Counted from the stretch's first letter, positions 28,025-38,704 are shown. The stretch: 64,000 bases of DNA from Laspinema olomoucense D3b (GCF_025370785.1 NZ_JAMXFA010000025.1:1-64000), one strand, 5' to 3'. Numbers and translations: made by a program. The notes: generated by a model from the letters alone, not told the origin.

Positions 28025-28566
28025 TAGAGGAGGGATGGGGTTGCCACGGAGGTTGGGTTCATCAGAAAGGTAGCGGCTTTTTGGGCGATCGCCTCAGAAA
28101 TATGAATTTGTTTGAGGGTAACTAACCCATCCTGAATAAACGAATCGCGCACTAGCAAGCTGTTCCCACTGTTAAATCCCGTCTCGAAAAACACTTCATG
28201 AATTCCGGCGGAAATAATTAATTTTAAGCAAGATAAACAAGGTTCCAGGGTGACATAAATGCTGGACCCTTCTGTCGAAATTCCATGTTTAGCCGCTTGG
28301 GCGATCGCATTCGCTTCTGCATGAACTGCCCGCGATGGCATCGTCTTACTTTCTGCACAGCTACTCAATCCAGGATAACAGTATCCCTGGGCCGTACAAT
28401 GGGCCGTACCCGATGGGGAACCATTGTAACCCGTTGCCACAACTTGCTTATTTTTCACAATCACTGCACCCACGGGAAAAGCAAGGCAAGTTGAGCGCAT
28501 CGCCGCCAATTTTGCCAACATGATAAAATATTCATCCCATGTTGGTCTCAGTTCTTCCAGTTCCAT
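28024..28566 (-). CDS. Deoxycytidylate deaminase
   Basis: It converts dCMP to dUMP, the substrate of thymidylate synthase. The 180-residue protein is of the cytidine/dCMP deaminase fold with the zinc motif HAEANAIAQAA (catalytic Glu) and PCLSC. RPTWDEYFIMLAKLAAMRSTC at the N-terminus and GYNGSPSG are typical of dCMP deaminases. It starts at ATG 28566. The stop codon lies inside the terminator hairpin. It is near dut and thyX, which fits one pathway. Confidence 0.93.
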   Translation of the reverse strand: MELEELRPTWDEYFIMLAKLAAMRSTCLAFPVGAVIVKNKQVVATGYNGSPSGTAHCTAQGYCYPGLSSCAESKTMPSRAVHAEANAIAQAAKHGISTEGSSIYVTLEPCLSCLKLIISAGIHEVFFETGFNSGNSLLVRDSFIQDGLVTLKQIHISEAIAQKAATFLMNPTSVATPSLL

Positions 28567-28853
28567 TAATTTCTAGCTAACCAATCGTTTCTATTCATAG
28601 TAACAGTTCGGGGAAGAAAAGACTAATAAATTAGGGTAAAAATTATCGGTTTACAGGGTTTTAGATACTGCTGAAAATGAAAACCTGCCAAAGCGTTTAC
28701 CACTGTTATTTATACGGCCTGAGTCGGGGAAGTAACCTATTGATTTTTATCCCACAATTGATTAATATTATCTAGTTCTGCTTGCCTGGTGGATTGCTAA
28801 TTGAGATAGCGCCCAGAAAATTCCTGAGTTAGAAGGTCACTAAACCCCCCAAG

Positions 28854-29285
28854 ATGAAACTAAAAATTTATCCCTTACATCCGGATGCAATTATTCCAAC
28901 TTATGCCCATGATAATGATTCAGCAATGGATTTATCAGCGAATGAGGAGGTGACGCTACATCCGGGAGAACGTTCATTAGTTGGAACTGGAATCGCGATT
29001 GAGTTACCGCCTTTGACGGAAGCACAAATTAGGCCAAGAAGTGGGTTAGCTTATAAACAGGGGATTACGGTTTTGAATACGCCGGGAACCATTGATGAAG
29101 GGTACCGGGGGGAAATCAAGGTGATTTTAATCAATCATGGACAAGAAGTTTTTCACATAGTTAAGGGGATGAGAATTGCTCAAATGGCAATTACTCCAGT
29201 TTTAAGACCCGAAATCGAGGTAGGAACCACGGAAATGATGGCAACGACAAGAGGTACAAATGGGTTTGGATCGACGGGGGTATAG
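28854..29285 (+). CDS. dut: dUTP pyrophosphatase
   Basis: It hydrolyses dUTP to dUMP, both protecting DNA and supplying dTMP synthesis. The 143-residue protein has the five dUTPase motifs: AHDNDSAMDLSA, RPRSGLAYKQGI, NTPGTIDEGYRGEI, MRIAQMAITPV and the flexible C-terminal RGTNGFGSTGV. This length is typical for a trimeric dUTPase. It is encoded on the opposite strand to its neighbours dCMP deaminase and thyX. Confidence 0.97.
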   Translation: MKLKIYPLHPDAIIPTYAHDNDSAMDLSANEEVTLHPGERSLVGTGIAIELPPLTEAQIRPRSGLAYKQGITVLNTPGTIDEGYRGEIKVILINHGQEVFHIVKGMRIAQMAITPVLRPEIEVGTTEMMATTRGTNGFGSTGV

Positions 29286-29318
29286 AGAGGGGGTTTATCT
29301 CTCTATACCGTCCTTAAG

Positions 29319-30041
29319 TTAGGGAGATAAACGACCTTTTTTGAGGCGATATTTCTCATACCATTCTGCTATAGCGGGGACCCATTCTTGAAAATGCGGC
29401 CAAATCAAATCGCAGAGTTTTTGGCATTCGAGTTGGGCGTCAGGTTTGGCACGCAAATCGAGTAAATGCATCAGCGATCGCGCATTGAAGGAGACAATCC
29501 AGTGTTGACGGACATCAAAGGGAATAATGCCTCGGGCGTGTTCTTCTGATGTCCCTTCTTCAATCAAAATTTGATAGCGTTTGGCAGCATCTAAACACCA
29601 AGCTAAATCGCGATCGCGTTGTTGTTGGGTATATTCATAGCGTTTTCCCTGGCGATCGGTATAGTAGCCAACGGGACGTAAATAAAACACATCTTCAATA
29701 TCTCTAATCCTTTTTGCAGCATCAATAATCCTATTTCCCGTGTATCTATTAGATTGTACATCGAATGAAATTCCTACGCGATGAGTCCTAATTTGCTGCA
29801 TGACGCTATGGGGAAAAAAGCCGCAATTGAACACAATTCCCACGTGTTCAATCGGTCCATAATGACCTCGTTCTCCGGCTAAAAGACGCTTGACGATGAG
29901 TTCCCCACATTTGGACTCGGACGGCCAAGAATCTTGGTCATCATATACAAAATCCTCGCTATAATCTTGGTGCATTGCTGCATAAATGACTTGCTGAGGA
30001 TGGGGGGTTTTGGTAATTACTTCTACTCGAAATCGATCCAT
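29319..30041 (-). CDS. thyX: Flavin-dependent thymidylate synthase
   Basis: It methylates dUMP to dTMP using methylene-tetrahydrofolate and FAD. The 240-residue protein has the ThyX motif in the form THRVGISFDVQSNRYT, and GHYGPIEHVGIVF, FDVRQHWIVSFNARSLMHLLDLR near the C-terminus. It is between dut and the ThyA-like gene. Length is normal. It starts at ATG 30041. Confidence 0.96.
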   Translation of the reverse strand: MDRFRVEVITKTPHPQQVIYAAMHQDYSEDFVYDDQDSWPSESKCGELIVKRLLAGERGHYGPIEHVGIVFNCGFFPHSVMQQIRTHRVGISFDVQSNRYTGNRIIDAAKRIRDIEDVFYLRPVGYYTDRQGKRYEYTQQQRDRDLAWCLDAAKRYQILIEEGTSEEHARGIIPFDVRQHWIVSFNARSLMHLLDLRAKPDAQLECQKLCDLIWPHFQEWVPAIAEWYEKYRLKKGRLSP

Positions 30042-30173
30042 GATTTATCCCTAACTTCTGAATGACTTAGCCTGGGGGAATTCCCCATTCCGTATTGCTG
30101 TTGAGTTGCAATTACCGGGTTGGTGGATTGGCCAAATTTTTTATCCTATCATGATATGGCTGTCATGGGACAC

Positions 30174-31829
30174 TTACAAATTGGCGATCGCCTCCGCAAA
30201 TTTCTGGAAATTCTCCGGTTCCTGTTGCGATGCCAGGACGAGATACTGTAGGGAGACGATCGCCAAGTCTGCGGATAAGCTACATTTGCGCCGATCGCTG
30301 ACTCTCCAATCCTGGTTGACGAAAATATCCTCTAGTTCTTTATAGGCATCTCTAATCGCTTCAAAACAGCCTTGATAGCTAGATATCTGCTGCCATTGTT
30401 CCGATGATTCATACCGTTGAATCAGTAATTTAGAAGTAGGGTCGAATCCTTCGTTATGCCAGTAGGTTTGTAAGTCTTCTGCTGCCGAATCGGGTTGAAT
30501 AAACTCTTGAAACATTTCGGGATAATGTTCCGCCAGATAGGTTAAATATTTGGTCGAATAAACCGCTAAATCGGCAAAGGTATCCAGTACGGATTCGTCT
30601 GCTGTGGGTTTGACATTTTCGGTGAACATGGTTTCGAGTCGGTCATATTTGCGGGAAATTCCAGCAAATACACCGAGGGCTTCTCCGTGTTTTTTCCAGC
30701 TATTTTTATAAACTAGGGTTTTCTTGTAGTGGAGTGTACTTAATAACTCGAAGATGCTAGAAAAAGAGTAGGAGTGAGTCGGTTCTGTTCTTTGCCAGAG
30801 ATAGTCGAAGTAGTCTTTTTCCTGGGGTTGTAAATGAATGCTTTCGCGGTTGTTCCAGATTCGGGCAAAATACTCGACTGCGGCAATTTTGAAGTCGTTT
30901 GGAGGTAATTTGGCGATTAATTGGGCAATTTCTTCCGGTTTGTCTCCATACTGGGAGCGATTGTAAATATACAGTAATTCTAAGCTATTTTTAACTAAAT
31001 CATCGGAAATGTTGCTAAGTTCATCAGTTATTTTAAATGACTGTTGCCGCATTTGATGTTCTAACTCAAACCAGCGTGATAGGGTACTATCAATCTCGGG
31101 AAAGGGGGTGGTAAATTGAGGGGGTGTAAATCCAAATTCATACAAGGTTTTGGGGGTCAAAGAGTCTAGGACCTTTTGCGCCTGGTCCCGGTGGCGATCG
31201 CCGAGATGCAATTCGCTGATGAAGCAGCAAAATTCACCCACTTGGGTCCCCGTCCAATAGGCGACTGCTTCCTGAATAATGCTTAATCCAAAAGGATTAA
31301 TTCCCGAAGTCCCGGAAAACATATCATGAGACTGTAGACAAACATTTAGATGCAGTTTGCCGTTTCTGATTAAAAATTGCATCCAATTCTGGGCAATATT
31401 TCCAGAACTTCTGGATTCTTTTAATTGAGTTTCCGATAAATTAATTACGGCATCGCGGCTACTGGAATCAATGTTCAAAATGCAGACAATTTTTTGAATT
31501 TCTTTATTCAGATGCCACGATTTAAAAGTCGAATCGTCACTGGAACCTTGAAATGATTCCTCTTCAAAAAAGTCAAGGGATTGGGGTAAATAGTGATATA
31601 AAAATCTTAAATCTTTACGACCGGCCATTTCCCAAAAAGTGGCGGCAATTTGAGCAAAGATGTTACAGTTAAGATTCGGAATGATATCAACTCGTTCGCG
31701 GGGGGAGGTGATTTTAATCAAGCGCGATCGCCCTGCTTTAAGTTCTACATCGCCCCACAAAACTGTTTCATTTGACTCTAACAGTGCTTTGAGTTCTGCG
31801 TAGAACGCCTGAGTGTTATTTCTAAACAT
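30174..31829 (-). CDS. ThyA-fold protein lacking the catalytic cysteine, with a helical extension
   Basis: A 551-residue protein, ATG 31829 with AGGTG upstream. Residues about 45-215 look like a thymidylate synthase/hydroxymethylase domain: IPNLNCNIFAQIAATFWEM, SSRDAVINLSETQL, QFLIRNGKLHLNVCLQSHDM (the RSxDxF region), and SELHLGDRHRDQ. At the position of the ThyA catalytic cysteine (family PCH) the sequence is IAQ, about residues 145-147, so methyl transfer by the standard mechanism should not be possible. Residues about 235-551 are a helical extension I cannot name, with KIAAVEYFARIWN and LAEHYPEMFQEF stretches. It lies 130 bases from thyX and belongs to the same neighbourhood. Confidence 0.72.
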   Translation of the reverse strand: MFRNNTQAFYAELKALLESNETVLWGDVELKAGRSRLIKITSPRERVDIIPNLNCNIFAQIAATFWEMAGRKDLRFLYHYLPQSLDFFEEESFQGSSDDSTFKSWHLNKEIQKIVCILNIDSSSRDAVINLSETQLKESRSSGNIAQNWMQFLIRNGKLHLNVCLQSHDMFSGTSGINPFGLSIIQEAVAYWTGTQVGEFCCFISELHLGDRHRDQAQKVLDSLTPKTLYEFGFTPPQFTTPFPEIDSTLSRWFELEHQMRQQSFKITDELSNISDDLVKNSLELLYIYNRSQYGDKPEEIAQLIAKLPPNDFKIAAVEYFARIWNNRESIHLQPQEKDYFDYLWQRTEPTHSYSFSSIFELLSTLHYKKTLVYKNSWKKHGEALGVFAGISRKYDRLETMFTENVKPTADESVLDTFADLAVYSTKYLTYLAEHYPEMFQEFIQPDSAAEDLQTYWHNEGFDPTSKLLIQRYESSEQWQQISSYQGCFEAIRDAYKELEDIFVNQDWRVSDRRKCSLSADLAIVSLQYLVLASQQEPENFQKFAEAIANL

Positions 31830-32204
31830 TTTTATACACCTTTTTACTAGGATGACTTCGGAGAATTTAGGGTCAATTGGATATTAGAATAATCCAGATA
31901 ATTCCAGGCTGTAACTAAAATTTTAACTTAAAAACACATAAAATTTTGCCATTTTATGGTATATAAATTACTTGTATTTTCCCTAAAAATTAAGCAGATA
32001 ATGAGAGAGTTGAGCCGGGTTATTATGCAGCATGGCCATGAAAAACTAGGCCAGAACTAGCTGGACCGATCGCGATGTTCAATATATCATGAAAGTGACA
32101 CAATAGAAAGAAAGATTGAGGGCTCGCTCACCAGGCTGCCACGGACCCAATGACTGACAGCTAATTCCGGTTAGGGTTTCAAGAGGCGATCGCCGGGTTT
32201 TCCC
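31830..32204. other. Intergenic region, nothing clear
   Basis: About 375 bases between two leftward genes, AT-rich at 31900-32000, and a GGCCATG...AGGCC near-inverted repeat near 32033-32053. No gene recognised; it probably contains the promoter of the ThyA-like gene. Confidence 0.35.
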
Positions 32205-33044
32205 TTATTCTGGCTTGGGGGGTTCATGTTCCACTACAAACACATTGGCATAAAGATTAGCAATAATTTGTTTACCCTGTTGAGTCAACTCCAGACAAGT
32301 CAACCCATCTTTAATATATTGATGAACCACTCCCCAATAAAATTTAGGATAATTCTTTCTGAGATCTCCGGGATTTCGATAGCCAACCTTTTGATTAAAC
32401 CCCGTTTCCTCAAACTCATAAAATAGCCCAGAAATCTTCTTAAGATACCGGGGATCACTCAGTTGACCAATGAGGTCCGCCGCCCGAACTAACCCAGGAT
32501 AGTGCACCGTATCTTGGTGATCCGCCTCTGCTGGAACCGGAAAACGAGTCAGTTCTATGTTGAGCTTAATTTCCTCAGAATTGATTAACTTATGACCGCC
32601 AAACCGTTCCTCAATAAACAATTTCCCGCGATCGACATGGTAGGGCGTCAAACTGGCATCAGTGCAGCCCGGATCCAGAGAAACCATTGTACCATTGATG
32701 CCCGTGGCATACAATCCCTCACTATCGTCTCGGCAAACCCCCTTAACATAGCCAATATCATGGCATAACAAAGAAATGGTGAAATGCAGCCAATCTTCAC
32801 AAGAAACCCCGCCTTCGCGGATGTGTTTACCTCGGAGAATTTCCTGCCCGACGAGGGTAACCAAAATGGTATGCTCGACATTATGATAGAGGGCGTCACT
32901 ATTGGCAATATTCTCTAAAGCCATGCCTCCGGCCCAGGCAATAATGTCAGCATAGTCGGGCTTCAATCCGCCATACATTCGGTAATAGCCTTCGCGCAGT
33001 TTTTCAACAAAGTCGGAAATTAATATCTGTGTAATGCTGTACAT
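32205..33044 (-). CDS. HD-domain metalloprotein (Npun_R2479-like)
   Basis: A 279-residue protein starting at ATG 33044; the frame extends to a TTG at 33065. The HD phosphohydrolase metal site is seen as NVEHTILVTLVGQEI and LLCHDIGYVKGV. The surrounding YADIIAWAGGMALENIANSDALYH and YHVDRGKLFIEERFGGHKL are typical of the Npun_R2479 family, which is restricted mainly to cyanobacteria. Likely a metal-dependent phosphohydrolase; the substrate is not known. It is downstream on the same strand of nothing in particular. No signal peptide. Confidence 0.9.
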   Translation of the reverse strand: MYSITQILISDFVEKLREGYYRMYGGLKPDYADIIAWAGGMALENIANSDALYHNVEHTILVTLVGQEILRGKHIREGGVSCEDWLHFTISLLCHDIGYVKGVCRDDSEGLYATGINGTMVSLDPGCTDASLTPYHVDRGKLFIEERFGGHKLINSEEIKLNIELTRFPVPAEADHQDTVHYPGLVRAADLIGQLSDPRYLKKISGLFYEFEETGFNQKVGYRNPGDLRKNYPKFYWGVVHQYIKDGLTCLELTQQGKQIIANLYANVFVVEHEPPKPE

Positions 33045-33613
33045 ATTGCGTGGTTTCGCTATCAAGGCAGGCTATAGGGTAGGAGTCGGAAAAGTTTCGC
33101 CCGGGTCCCCTGGCTGCGATCGCCCTGGGTGTTCTGTGGACCTTCTAGGTTGCGGTTTGACCCCACTCTCCAGGGTCAGAGTGAGTTGGCACGACCACCC
33201 AACCCGTCACTCTAGTGGAATGTCAACTGCCCTTGTCTTTACCCATAATATTAATGATAATTGTCCCGCTAGACCAGTTGTGTTTTTAGGATCGAAGGGG
33301 CCTTACCCTGGATTAAGGAGACTTTAAAACATCAAATCTTCCAGCACAGATCCCCCCAACTCTTCCCGCATCAGGGAGATCAGTTTTGGCAACCGCTTTG
33401 GCACTCCCTGGGGTGGGTTTGTTTACGGGAACCTCCCATCCCGATTTGCAATGGACTGGGAAAGGGGTGTTTATTTGGGGGTTGGGGATAGGACGAAGGG
33501 AGATTATCCCGGGGATATTGCTGCTAGGCTGCTTTGTTCTGGGGATGAAGGCCAGCCTTTTTAAGTTTTAGAGTGAAAAAATCAAACAAGGAAACATCGA
33601 CGCTGAGGCCGTT
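33045..33613. other. Intergenic region with short open frames
   Basis: About 570 bases. Two open frames on the plus strand (33034-33327 and 33386-33571) have no family features. The second encodes a 61-residue hydrophobic stretch (IIPGILLLGCFVLGM), which could be a remnant of a membrane protein, but the start is TTG and no ribosome site is visible. Confidence 0.35.
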
Positions 33614-34219
33614 CTAGGGTCGTTCCAGGGGTTCGCAGAGGGAGACTTGTGCCTCGGCGATCGCCTCATCAGAGAATCCCAGTTCATGCAACAAATGCCG
33701 CGCCTGCAGTGGGGTCAGGGGGGACGTTTCCTGGAACTGCGCCACCTCAGTTAGCCACTGTTGAAACTGCATCAGACTGACGGGTTGGGAGGCGATCGCC
33801 TTGGGTTCTCCTGAATCCGGGGTTAAATCCGCAGGTTGGGTTTTTAACAGCAGGATCAACTCACGCACCTGTGCCAGTTGTTCCGGGGTTAACCCCTCTA
33901 ACTCCAGCCGGTCCCCTTCGCTGCCAGAGAATGCTGGATTTCCCTGTCCCCTCATGTTTTTACCTTTGGGGTGGCGCGTAGCAATTCCGGCCAGAAACGC
34001 ACCCAAAATAGTCCCCGTCCACAATCCAGCGGTGCCACCTTTGAACATTGCTGGGCTATGTTGCACCCGGCATAAGGTATTTAACCACACGTGAGTGCTG
34101 GTATTGCACTGTTGAGCATGGGCTAACCACCGCATTTGCCCGCCCCAAAATGAACCCAAGGCACCGGATAATAGAGCAACTACAGTGCAGACCAACATCC
34201 GTTTTTTTGATTTGTTCAT
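33614..34219 (-). CDS. Two-helix membrane protein, unknown
   Basis: A 201-residue protein from ATG 34219. Residues about 8-25 (VCTVVALLSGALGSFWGG) and 62-78 (GTAGLWTGTILGAFLAG) are membrane segments, with a periplasmic-facing loop containing two cysteines (HAQQCNTSTHVWLNTLCR). The cytosolic C-terminal 110 residues include LTPEQLAQVRELILLL and LTPLQARHLLHELGFSDEAIAEAQ, an alternation of helices. I do not recognise the family. It lies between the HD-domain gene and ppc, all leftward, but far apart. Confidence 0.7.
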   Translation of the reverse strand: MNKSKKRMLVCTVVALLSGALGSFWGGQMRWLAHAQQCNTSTHVWLNTLCRVQHSPAMFKGGTAGLWTGTILGAFLAGIATRHPKGKNMRGQGNPAFSGSEGDRLELEGLTPEQLAQVRELILLLKTQPADLTPDSGEPKAIASQPVSLMQFQQWLTEVAQFQETSPLTPLQARHLLHELGFSDEAIAEAQVSLCEPLERP

Positions 34220-34429
34220 AATTTATGAATCGGGGTGGCTTGAGGGTCAATTTCCGGGTGATGGGTTGCGATCGCCCTCCCCTTACAGTGATTCGCCAAC
34301 CGAAGCAACCTAGAGGGGAGGGGACCGGAGGACCGGAGGACCCCACCCTAACCCTCCCCTTGCTAAGGGGAGGGGACCGGAGGGAGGGATTGGTTCTATT
34401 TGAATCAGTCTAGCGAATCCCTTAATGCA

Positions 34430-37400
34430 TCAGCCGGTATTTCTCATTCCGGCGGCGATGCCGTTAATGGTTAACAAGGCACCGCGTAGTAATTCGCCCT
34501 TGCTGTATCGGGAGTGAATCACTCCAGTCACCGACTGACTTTGATGTTCGCGCAGGCGTTTGAGTAGGGAGACTTGTAATAAACCCAGGGGAACGATGGT
34601 GGCATTTCGCAACTGAACCGATCGCTGGAGGTCCGGGTCTCCATCTAACAGCCGTTGATGTTCGGTAATGGCAAGCACTAAATCCCGGGTTAGATTAAAT
34701 TCCGTCGCAATTTGAGTGAACAAAGCTTCAAAGCGATCGCGATTTTCCGGTTGGGTGAGTTCCCGGACATAGTGATGAGCAATTTCTAAATCCACCTTGG
34801 AGAGGGTCATTTCTACTTTAGAAATCACCATTTTAAAGAACGGCCATTTCAAATAGAAATAGCGCAGGAGTTTTAGATGTTCTTCCGGTTCCTTTTCCAG
34901 GAAATTATTGAGCGCGGTTCCCACTCCATACCAAGCGGGGAGGAGGAAACGAGTTTGCGTCCAGCTAAAGACCCAAGGAATGGCTCGGAGGGAACCTAAA
35001 TCCCGTTTGCCGCTACTGCGTCTTGCGGGTCGCGAGGAGATTTGTAACTTGCTGATTTCATCAATGGGAGTGACTTCATGGAAGAAATCGATAAAATCAG
35101 GTTGTTCATAAATCAAGGCGCGATAATGTTGACGAGAGCGATCGGCTAACTCCTCCATGATTTGATTCCAGGCTTCGATATCATCAAAGCCCGAACCCAG
35201 TAAGCTACTTTGAATCACCGCACTGGCGATAGTTTCCAAGTTGTAAAGGGCTAACTCGGGTAAGGTGTATTTACTGGCTAAAACTTCCCCTTGTTCGGTA
35301 ATTTTAATTCGCCCGTTAATACTGCGACCCGGTTGAGCTAAAATCGCCTCATAAGCCGGACCGCCCCCGCGACCGACGGATCCGCCGCGACCATGAAAAA
35401 TGCGGAGAACAACCCCGTAGCGATCGCCAATAATTTGTAAGGCTTTCTGGGCTTTATGAATTTCCCAGTTACTGCTTAAGAATCCCGAATCTTTATTACT
35501 ATCGGAATACCCCAGCATCACCTCTTGCAATTTAGGAACCTGAATGTGAGAAGATTTCAGATTAGAAATGTTAGGGACATCAGTTTCGTTGACTGTAACC
35601 GGCAGCGATTTTTGATACCCGCCCGAGAGTAAAGCATGATAAAGGGGAAGTTCAAACAGGTCCTGAATGACCGTCGGCGCGCGTTTTAAGTCCTCTACAG
35701 TTTCAAATAAGGGGACAACTTGAATTGTGCCCATCCCTGTAGCGGGGTCATAAAGACCGGCTTCTTTAGCAAGGAGGAGAACTTCTAACAAATCACTGAC
35801 ATCATGGCTCATGCTAATGATGTAGGTTTGACAGATTTCCAAGCCAAACTCTTCTTGAAGCGCCCGCAGCATTCTAAAGGTGCAAATAATCTCGCTAGTT
35901 TGCTCAGAAAAGGGCAGTTCGGCGGGGATTAAAGGACGCCTGGTTTTTAGTTCAGTCGTCAACCAAGCGGTTTTTTCAGCTTCTGATAGATCGGTGTAAG
36001 GCAGGGGTAAGATTTGCAGGTAGTCCGCAATTTCATTGATGGCTTCACTGTGGCGAGAGGACTCTTGCCGAATATCTAAGTGCGCCAAAATAAAGCCATA
36101 GATTTCCACTTGACAAATCAGGTGTTCCAAGTCTCGGCAGCTTAAGCCGGTTGCGGCTAAATTGCGGTGAATCAGGCGTAATTCGTCGAGAAATTCTGCG
36201 CCTGAGTGATACATTGGAGCATTTTTGATATCGCTCAGATGGCGATTCCAGTCGGACTCGGTGTAAAGACGCTGATTGCGATCGCGGGTATTTTCTAAGC
36301 GATGGCAGATATAGGCGAGTTTTAACCGATAGGGTTCCTGTCGATAGCGAATGGCCAGTTTCTCATAGATGTCTGGCATTTGCAGTCGGTCTTGTTCCAG
36401 GGATTCGAGGAGTTCTGGTAAGACGTCACTCCAGTGCAAAGACAAAGACAGGAGTTGAGTCAAGCGATCGAGGGAACCCATGTATTTGTCTAGGATTAAC
36501 TGCCGCTGATAGCAGGCGGTTTTCCAGGTAATAGAAGGAGTGCAGTAGGGATTTCCATCGCGATCGGAACCGACCCAAGAGCCAAATTTGCAGAAATTGT
36601 AACGGGGGGGTTGCAGATAGGGAAATGACGCTTGTAACGAGCGTTTTAACCGTTGATGAAGTTGAGGTACGGCGTCAAATAGCACCTCTTTAAAATAGTG
36701 GAGGCTATAATCTACTTCATCGAGGACGGAGGGTTTAAACTGATGCAATTCGTCAGTTCGCCACCACAGGCGAATTTCTTCAGTCAGCGCCTCTAAAAGG
36801 TCTTTAGTTTCTCCAGATAGGGTTTGGCTATCCGGTTGCCCACCTTCTTGTAGGGTGTCAAGTTCTTGCAAAATTTGAGCCAGCCGCCGCTGTTTGGTTC
36901 GCAGGGTATGACGAACAATTTCCGTGGGGTGAGCCGTAAAGACCAAGCGAATATCCAGACTTTCCATGATTTTCTGGATTTGCTGCGGCGGGACATTCAA
37001 CTGCTTTAATTTGGGAAATAAAGCGGTGAAATTAGCTAATTCTCGACGGCGAGTAATGGTCTGACTGGTAAAATAAGGGCTTTCTTTGGGAACGTCGAAT
37101 TGCTCAGATTCAGGGACAACGGTGTTAGAACCCGCACCTCGCAGGCGATCGCGCTGCTCGTAATGTTGTTCGACAATGTTAATCAGTTGGAAATACAGTG
37201 CAAACGCACGAGCCGCCCTAATTGCATCATTGAGGTCCAACTGTTCTACCAATTTCAGAACACTGGATTCTGCAAAATTGCAAGCTTGTCCCTCGGAGGA
37301 ATACATCGCTCGCAATTGCGCCAGTAGAACCACTAATTCCTGACCGCATTCAGTCCGCAGGACGGACTCCCATAAGTCCTCGACGACTTTGAGACGATGG

Positions 37401-37465
37401 CGTAAAAATAAGTCGGATGAACTAACTGTCATAACAGAATTTGAGGGTTCGAGTCGTAAAGTCAT
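34430..37465 (-). CDS. ppc: Phosphoenolpyruvate carboxylase
   Basis: It carboxylates phosphoenolpyruvate to oxaloacetate, the main anaplerotic reaction of cyanobacteria. The 1011-residue protein starts at ATG 37465 behind a strong CAGGAGG site. Motifs: [20 protein letters not shown] (catalytic histidine), [42 protein letters not shown] (the glycine-rich site) and the typical C-terminal [33 protein letters not shown]. Length is normal for the cyanobacterial enzyme. It stands alone on the leftward strand. Confidence 0.98.
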   Translation of the reverse strand: MTLRLEPSNSVMTVSSSDLFLRHRLKVVEDLWESVLRTECGQELVVLLAQLRAMYSSEGQACNFAESSVLKLVEQLDLNDAIRAARAFALYFQLINIVEQHYEQRDRLRGAGSNTVVPESEQFDVPKESPYFTSQTITRRRELANFTALFPKLKQLNVPPQQIQKIMESLDIRLVFTAHPTEIVRHTLRTKQRRLAQILQELDTLQEGGQPDSQTLSGETKDLLEALTEEIRLWWRTDELHQFKPSVLDEVDYSLHYFKEVLFDAVPQLHQRLKRSLQASFPYLQPPRYNFCKFGSWVGSDRDGNPYCTPSITWKTACYQRQLILDKYMGSLDRLTQLLSLSLHWSDVLPELLESLEQDRLQMPDIYEKLAIRYRQEPYRLKLAYICHRLENTRDRNQRLYTESDWNRHLSDIKNAPMYHSGAEFLDELRLIHRNLAATGLSCRDLEHLICQVEIYGFILAHLDIRQESSRHSEAINEIADYLQILPLPYTDLSEAEKTAWLTTELKTRRPLIPAELPFSEQTSEIICTFRMLRALQEEFGLEICQTYIISMSHDVSDLLEVLLLAKEAGLYDPATGMGTIQVVPLFETVEDLKRAPTVIQDLFELPLYHALLSGGYQKSLPVTVNETDVPNISNLKSSHIQVPKLQEVMLGYSDSNKDSGFLSSNWEIHKAQKALQIIGDRYGVVLRIFHGRGGSVGRGGGPAYEAILAQPGRSINGRIKITEQGEVLASKYTLPELALYNLETIASAVIQSSLLGSGFDDIEAWNQIMEELADRSRQHYRALIYEQPDFIDFFHEVTPIDEISKLQISSRPARRSSGKRDLGSLRAIPWVFSWTQTRFLLPAWYGVGTALNNFLEKEPEEHLKLLRYFYLKWPFFKMVISKVEMTLSKVDLEIAHHYVRELTQPENRDRFEALFTQIATEFNLTRDLVLAITEHQRLLDGDPDLQRSVQLRNATIVPLGLLQVSLLKRLREHQSQSVTGVIHSRYSKGELLRGALLTINGIAAGMRNTG

Positions 37466-38464
37466 CAGAACCTCCTGAACGATTGGAAAACACCCGGTCT
37501 ACACTGGGTAAAAAACGACTCAAGGGACTGTGATTCCGGTGAGGGAATGAATGGTATTTTTGCGCTTAAATGGGTAAAGTGGTGAACCTCAATAAACCCA
37601 ACCTGTAGTTACCTAATTCAGACTAAAGAAAGGCGGTTATTCCCGCCACACCAGGACAACCCAGTGTTTCTGTCCCCAATTCTATTTTTACTTTGATTCG
37701 GTTCACTTTCCTTCAATCCAATTCCTCAGAGCGCGGGTCGAGGTGAACGGGTTAAACTAGCGCGTTGGTTGTCAGAACACCGTAACGGTGCCGCCTTGAT
37801 CAGGAGCTACTATAATTTAATCGCGCTCCAGGCGCGGCCCGTATCTTTTGACCGAATTAAGCACCTGTGCCGGGACAGGCTCCCAACGGGTTGACCCCCC
37901 TGGTTCCAAGCGAGGGACTCGCAAGGCTCTTTCTCGGGGTGGTGACTCCAAAAAGTTGAGTCGGTTAAAACCAAAGGCGAGTCTGCGCTATTCTGCAAAA
38001 TCCAGGGATAACCCCCGGTTTGTTCAGAATGGGATGCGCTGCCCAACCCCGCCTGAGCTCAGGTCAGATATTAGCTAATTTTAGGGTTGATCCTGGGATT
38101 TTTAGCAGGCTTCGTGCCGGGAGACGATCGCAATCTGGACGGACTCAGTTTACCCCCTAACTGCTCCTAAATCTCGCTTTTTTGTCGATTCAGTCTTCTA
38201 AAACTGCCTAGGATGAGCGGCTTTAATCAACTAGATTTCCTGACAATTGCAGTCTCTGGCGCTGGAGAATCCTCCAGCAGACCCCCGGGGTTCGACCGTG
38301 AATTTACATAATGATTAAAATAGAGACAGGACCCGGGCATTTCACCCGGGTCCTGTCTCTGGGTTGAAGAACATCAAGGGGTCCCCCCAAGCTAAAGCCA
38401 TTGGCTGGAATTCCTCCACCGGCGATCGCCGGGGGTCTAGCTCTAGGGGCCCCTGGGTTGAGAT
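37466..38464. other. Intergenic region upstream of ppc
   Basis: About 1 kb with no recognised gene. It holds the ppc promoter region, a GACTC...GAGTC short hairpin near 37944, and the terminator at 38322-38360. A segment GGGTCGAGGTGAACGG near 37736 resembles GGGTCGAGATGAATGG in the left end of the tnpB element, so part may be a decayed transposon end. Open frames here have no family features. Confidence 0.4.
38322..38360 (-). terminator. Strong intrinsic terminator
   Basis: AGAGACAGGACCCGGG (38322-38337) pairs perfectly with CCCGGGTCCTGTCTCT (38345-38360) around a 7-base loop. On the minus strand the stem is followed by ATTTTAATC, a T-rich tail. It lies about 100 bases past the stop of the small leftward gene at 38465-38704. 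Confidence 0.85.
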
Positions 38465-38704
38465 TCAGTCCTCCTCAGAATGGGGAAAATTCAGGACCGG
38501 GAGGCGATCGCCTCGAAAGACTTCTTCACTCGCCTGACCCATTGATTGCAGCATTTGACTCACGGCTTTTCCCCCCAGCAAAGCCCCTAGGAATGGTGGG
38601 GTGAGTAAAGTAATCAGCAATTCTGAGGAAATTTTGACAACTGGTTCCTTGGCATCGGGATTTAAAGACGTAGGTTCACTATTCGGTGAGTTCGATGAGT
38701 TCAT
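38465..38704 (-). CDS. Small cyanobacterial protein, unknown
   Basis: A 79-residue product from ATG 38704 with AGAGGT upstream. After a Ser/Asn-rich N-terminus, residues about 25-45 are hydrophobic (LLITLLTPPFLGALLGGKAV), followed by LQSMGQASEEVFRGDRLPVLNFP. The GxxSEEVFRGDRLPVL motif recurs in short cyanobacterial proteins (recalled). Its function is unknown; membrane association is possible. It is an independent transcript ended by a strong terminator. Confidence 0.72.
   Translation of the reverse strand: MNSSNSPNSEPTSLNPDAKEPVVKISSELLITLLTPPFLGALLGGKAVSQMLQSMGQASEEVFRGDRLPVLNFPHSEED

Noticed and set aside
33034-33571. Two short plus-strand frames before the two-helix protein
   Set aside because: No ribosome site or homology; the second has a hydrophobic stretch but begins at TTG.
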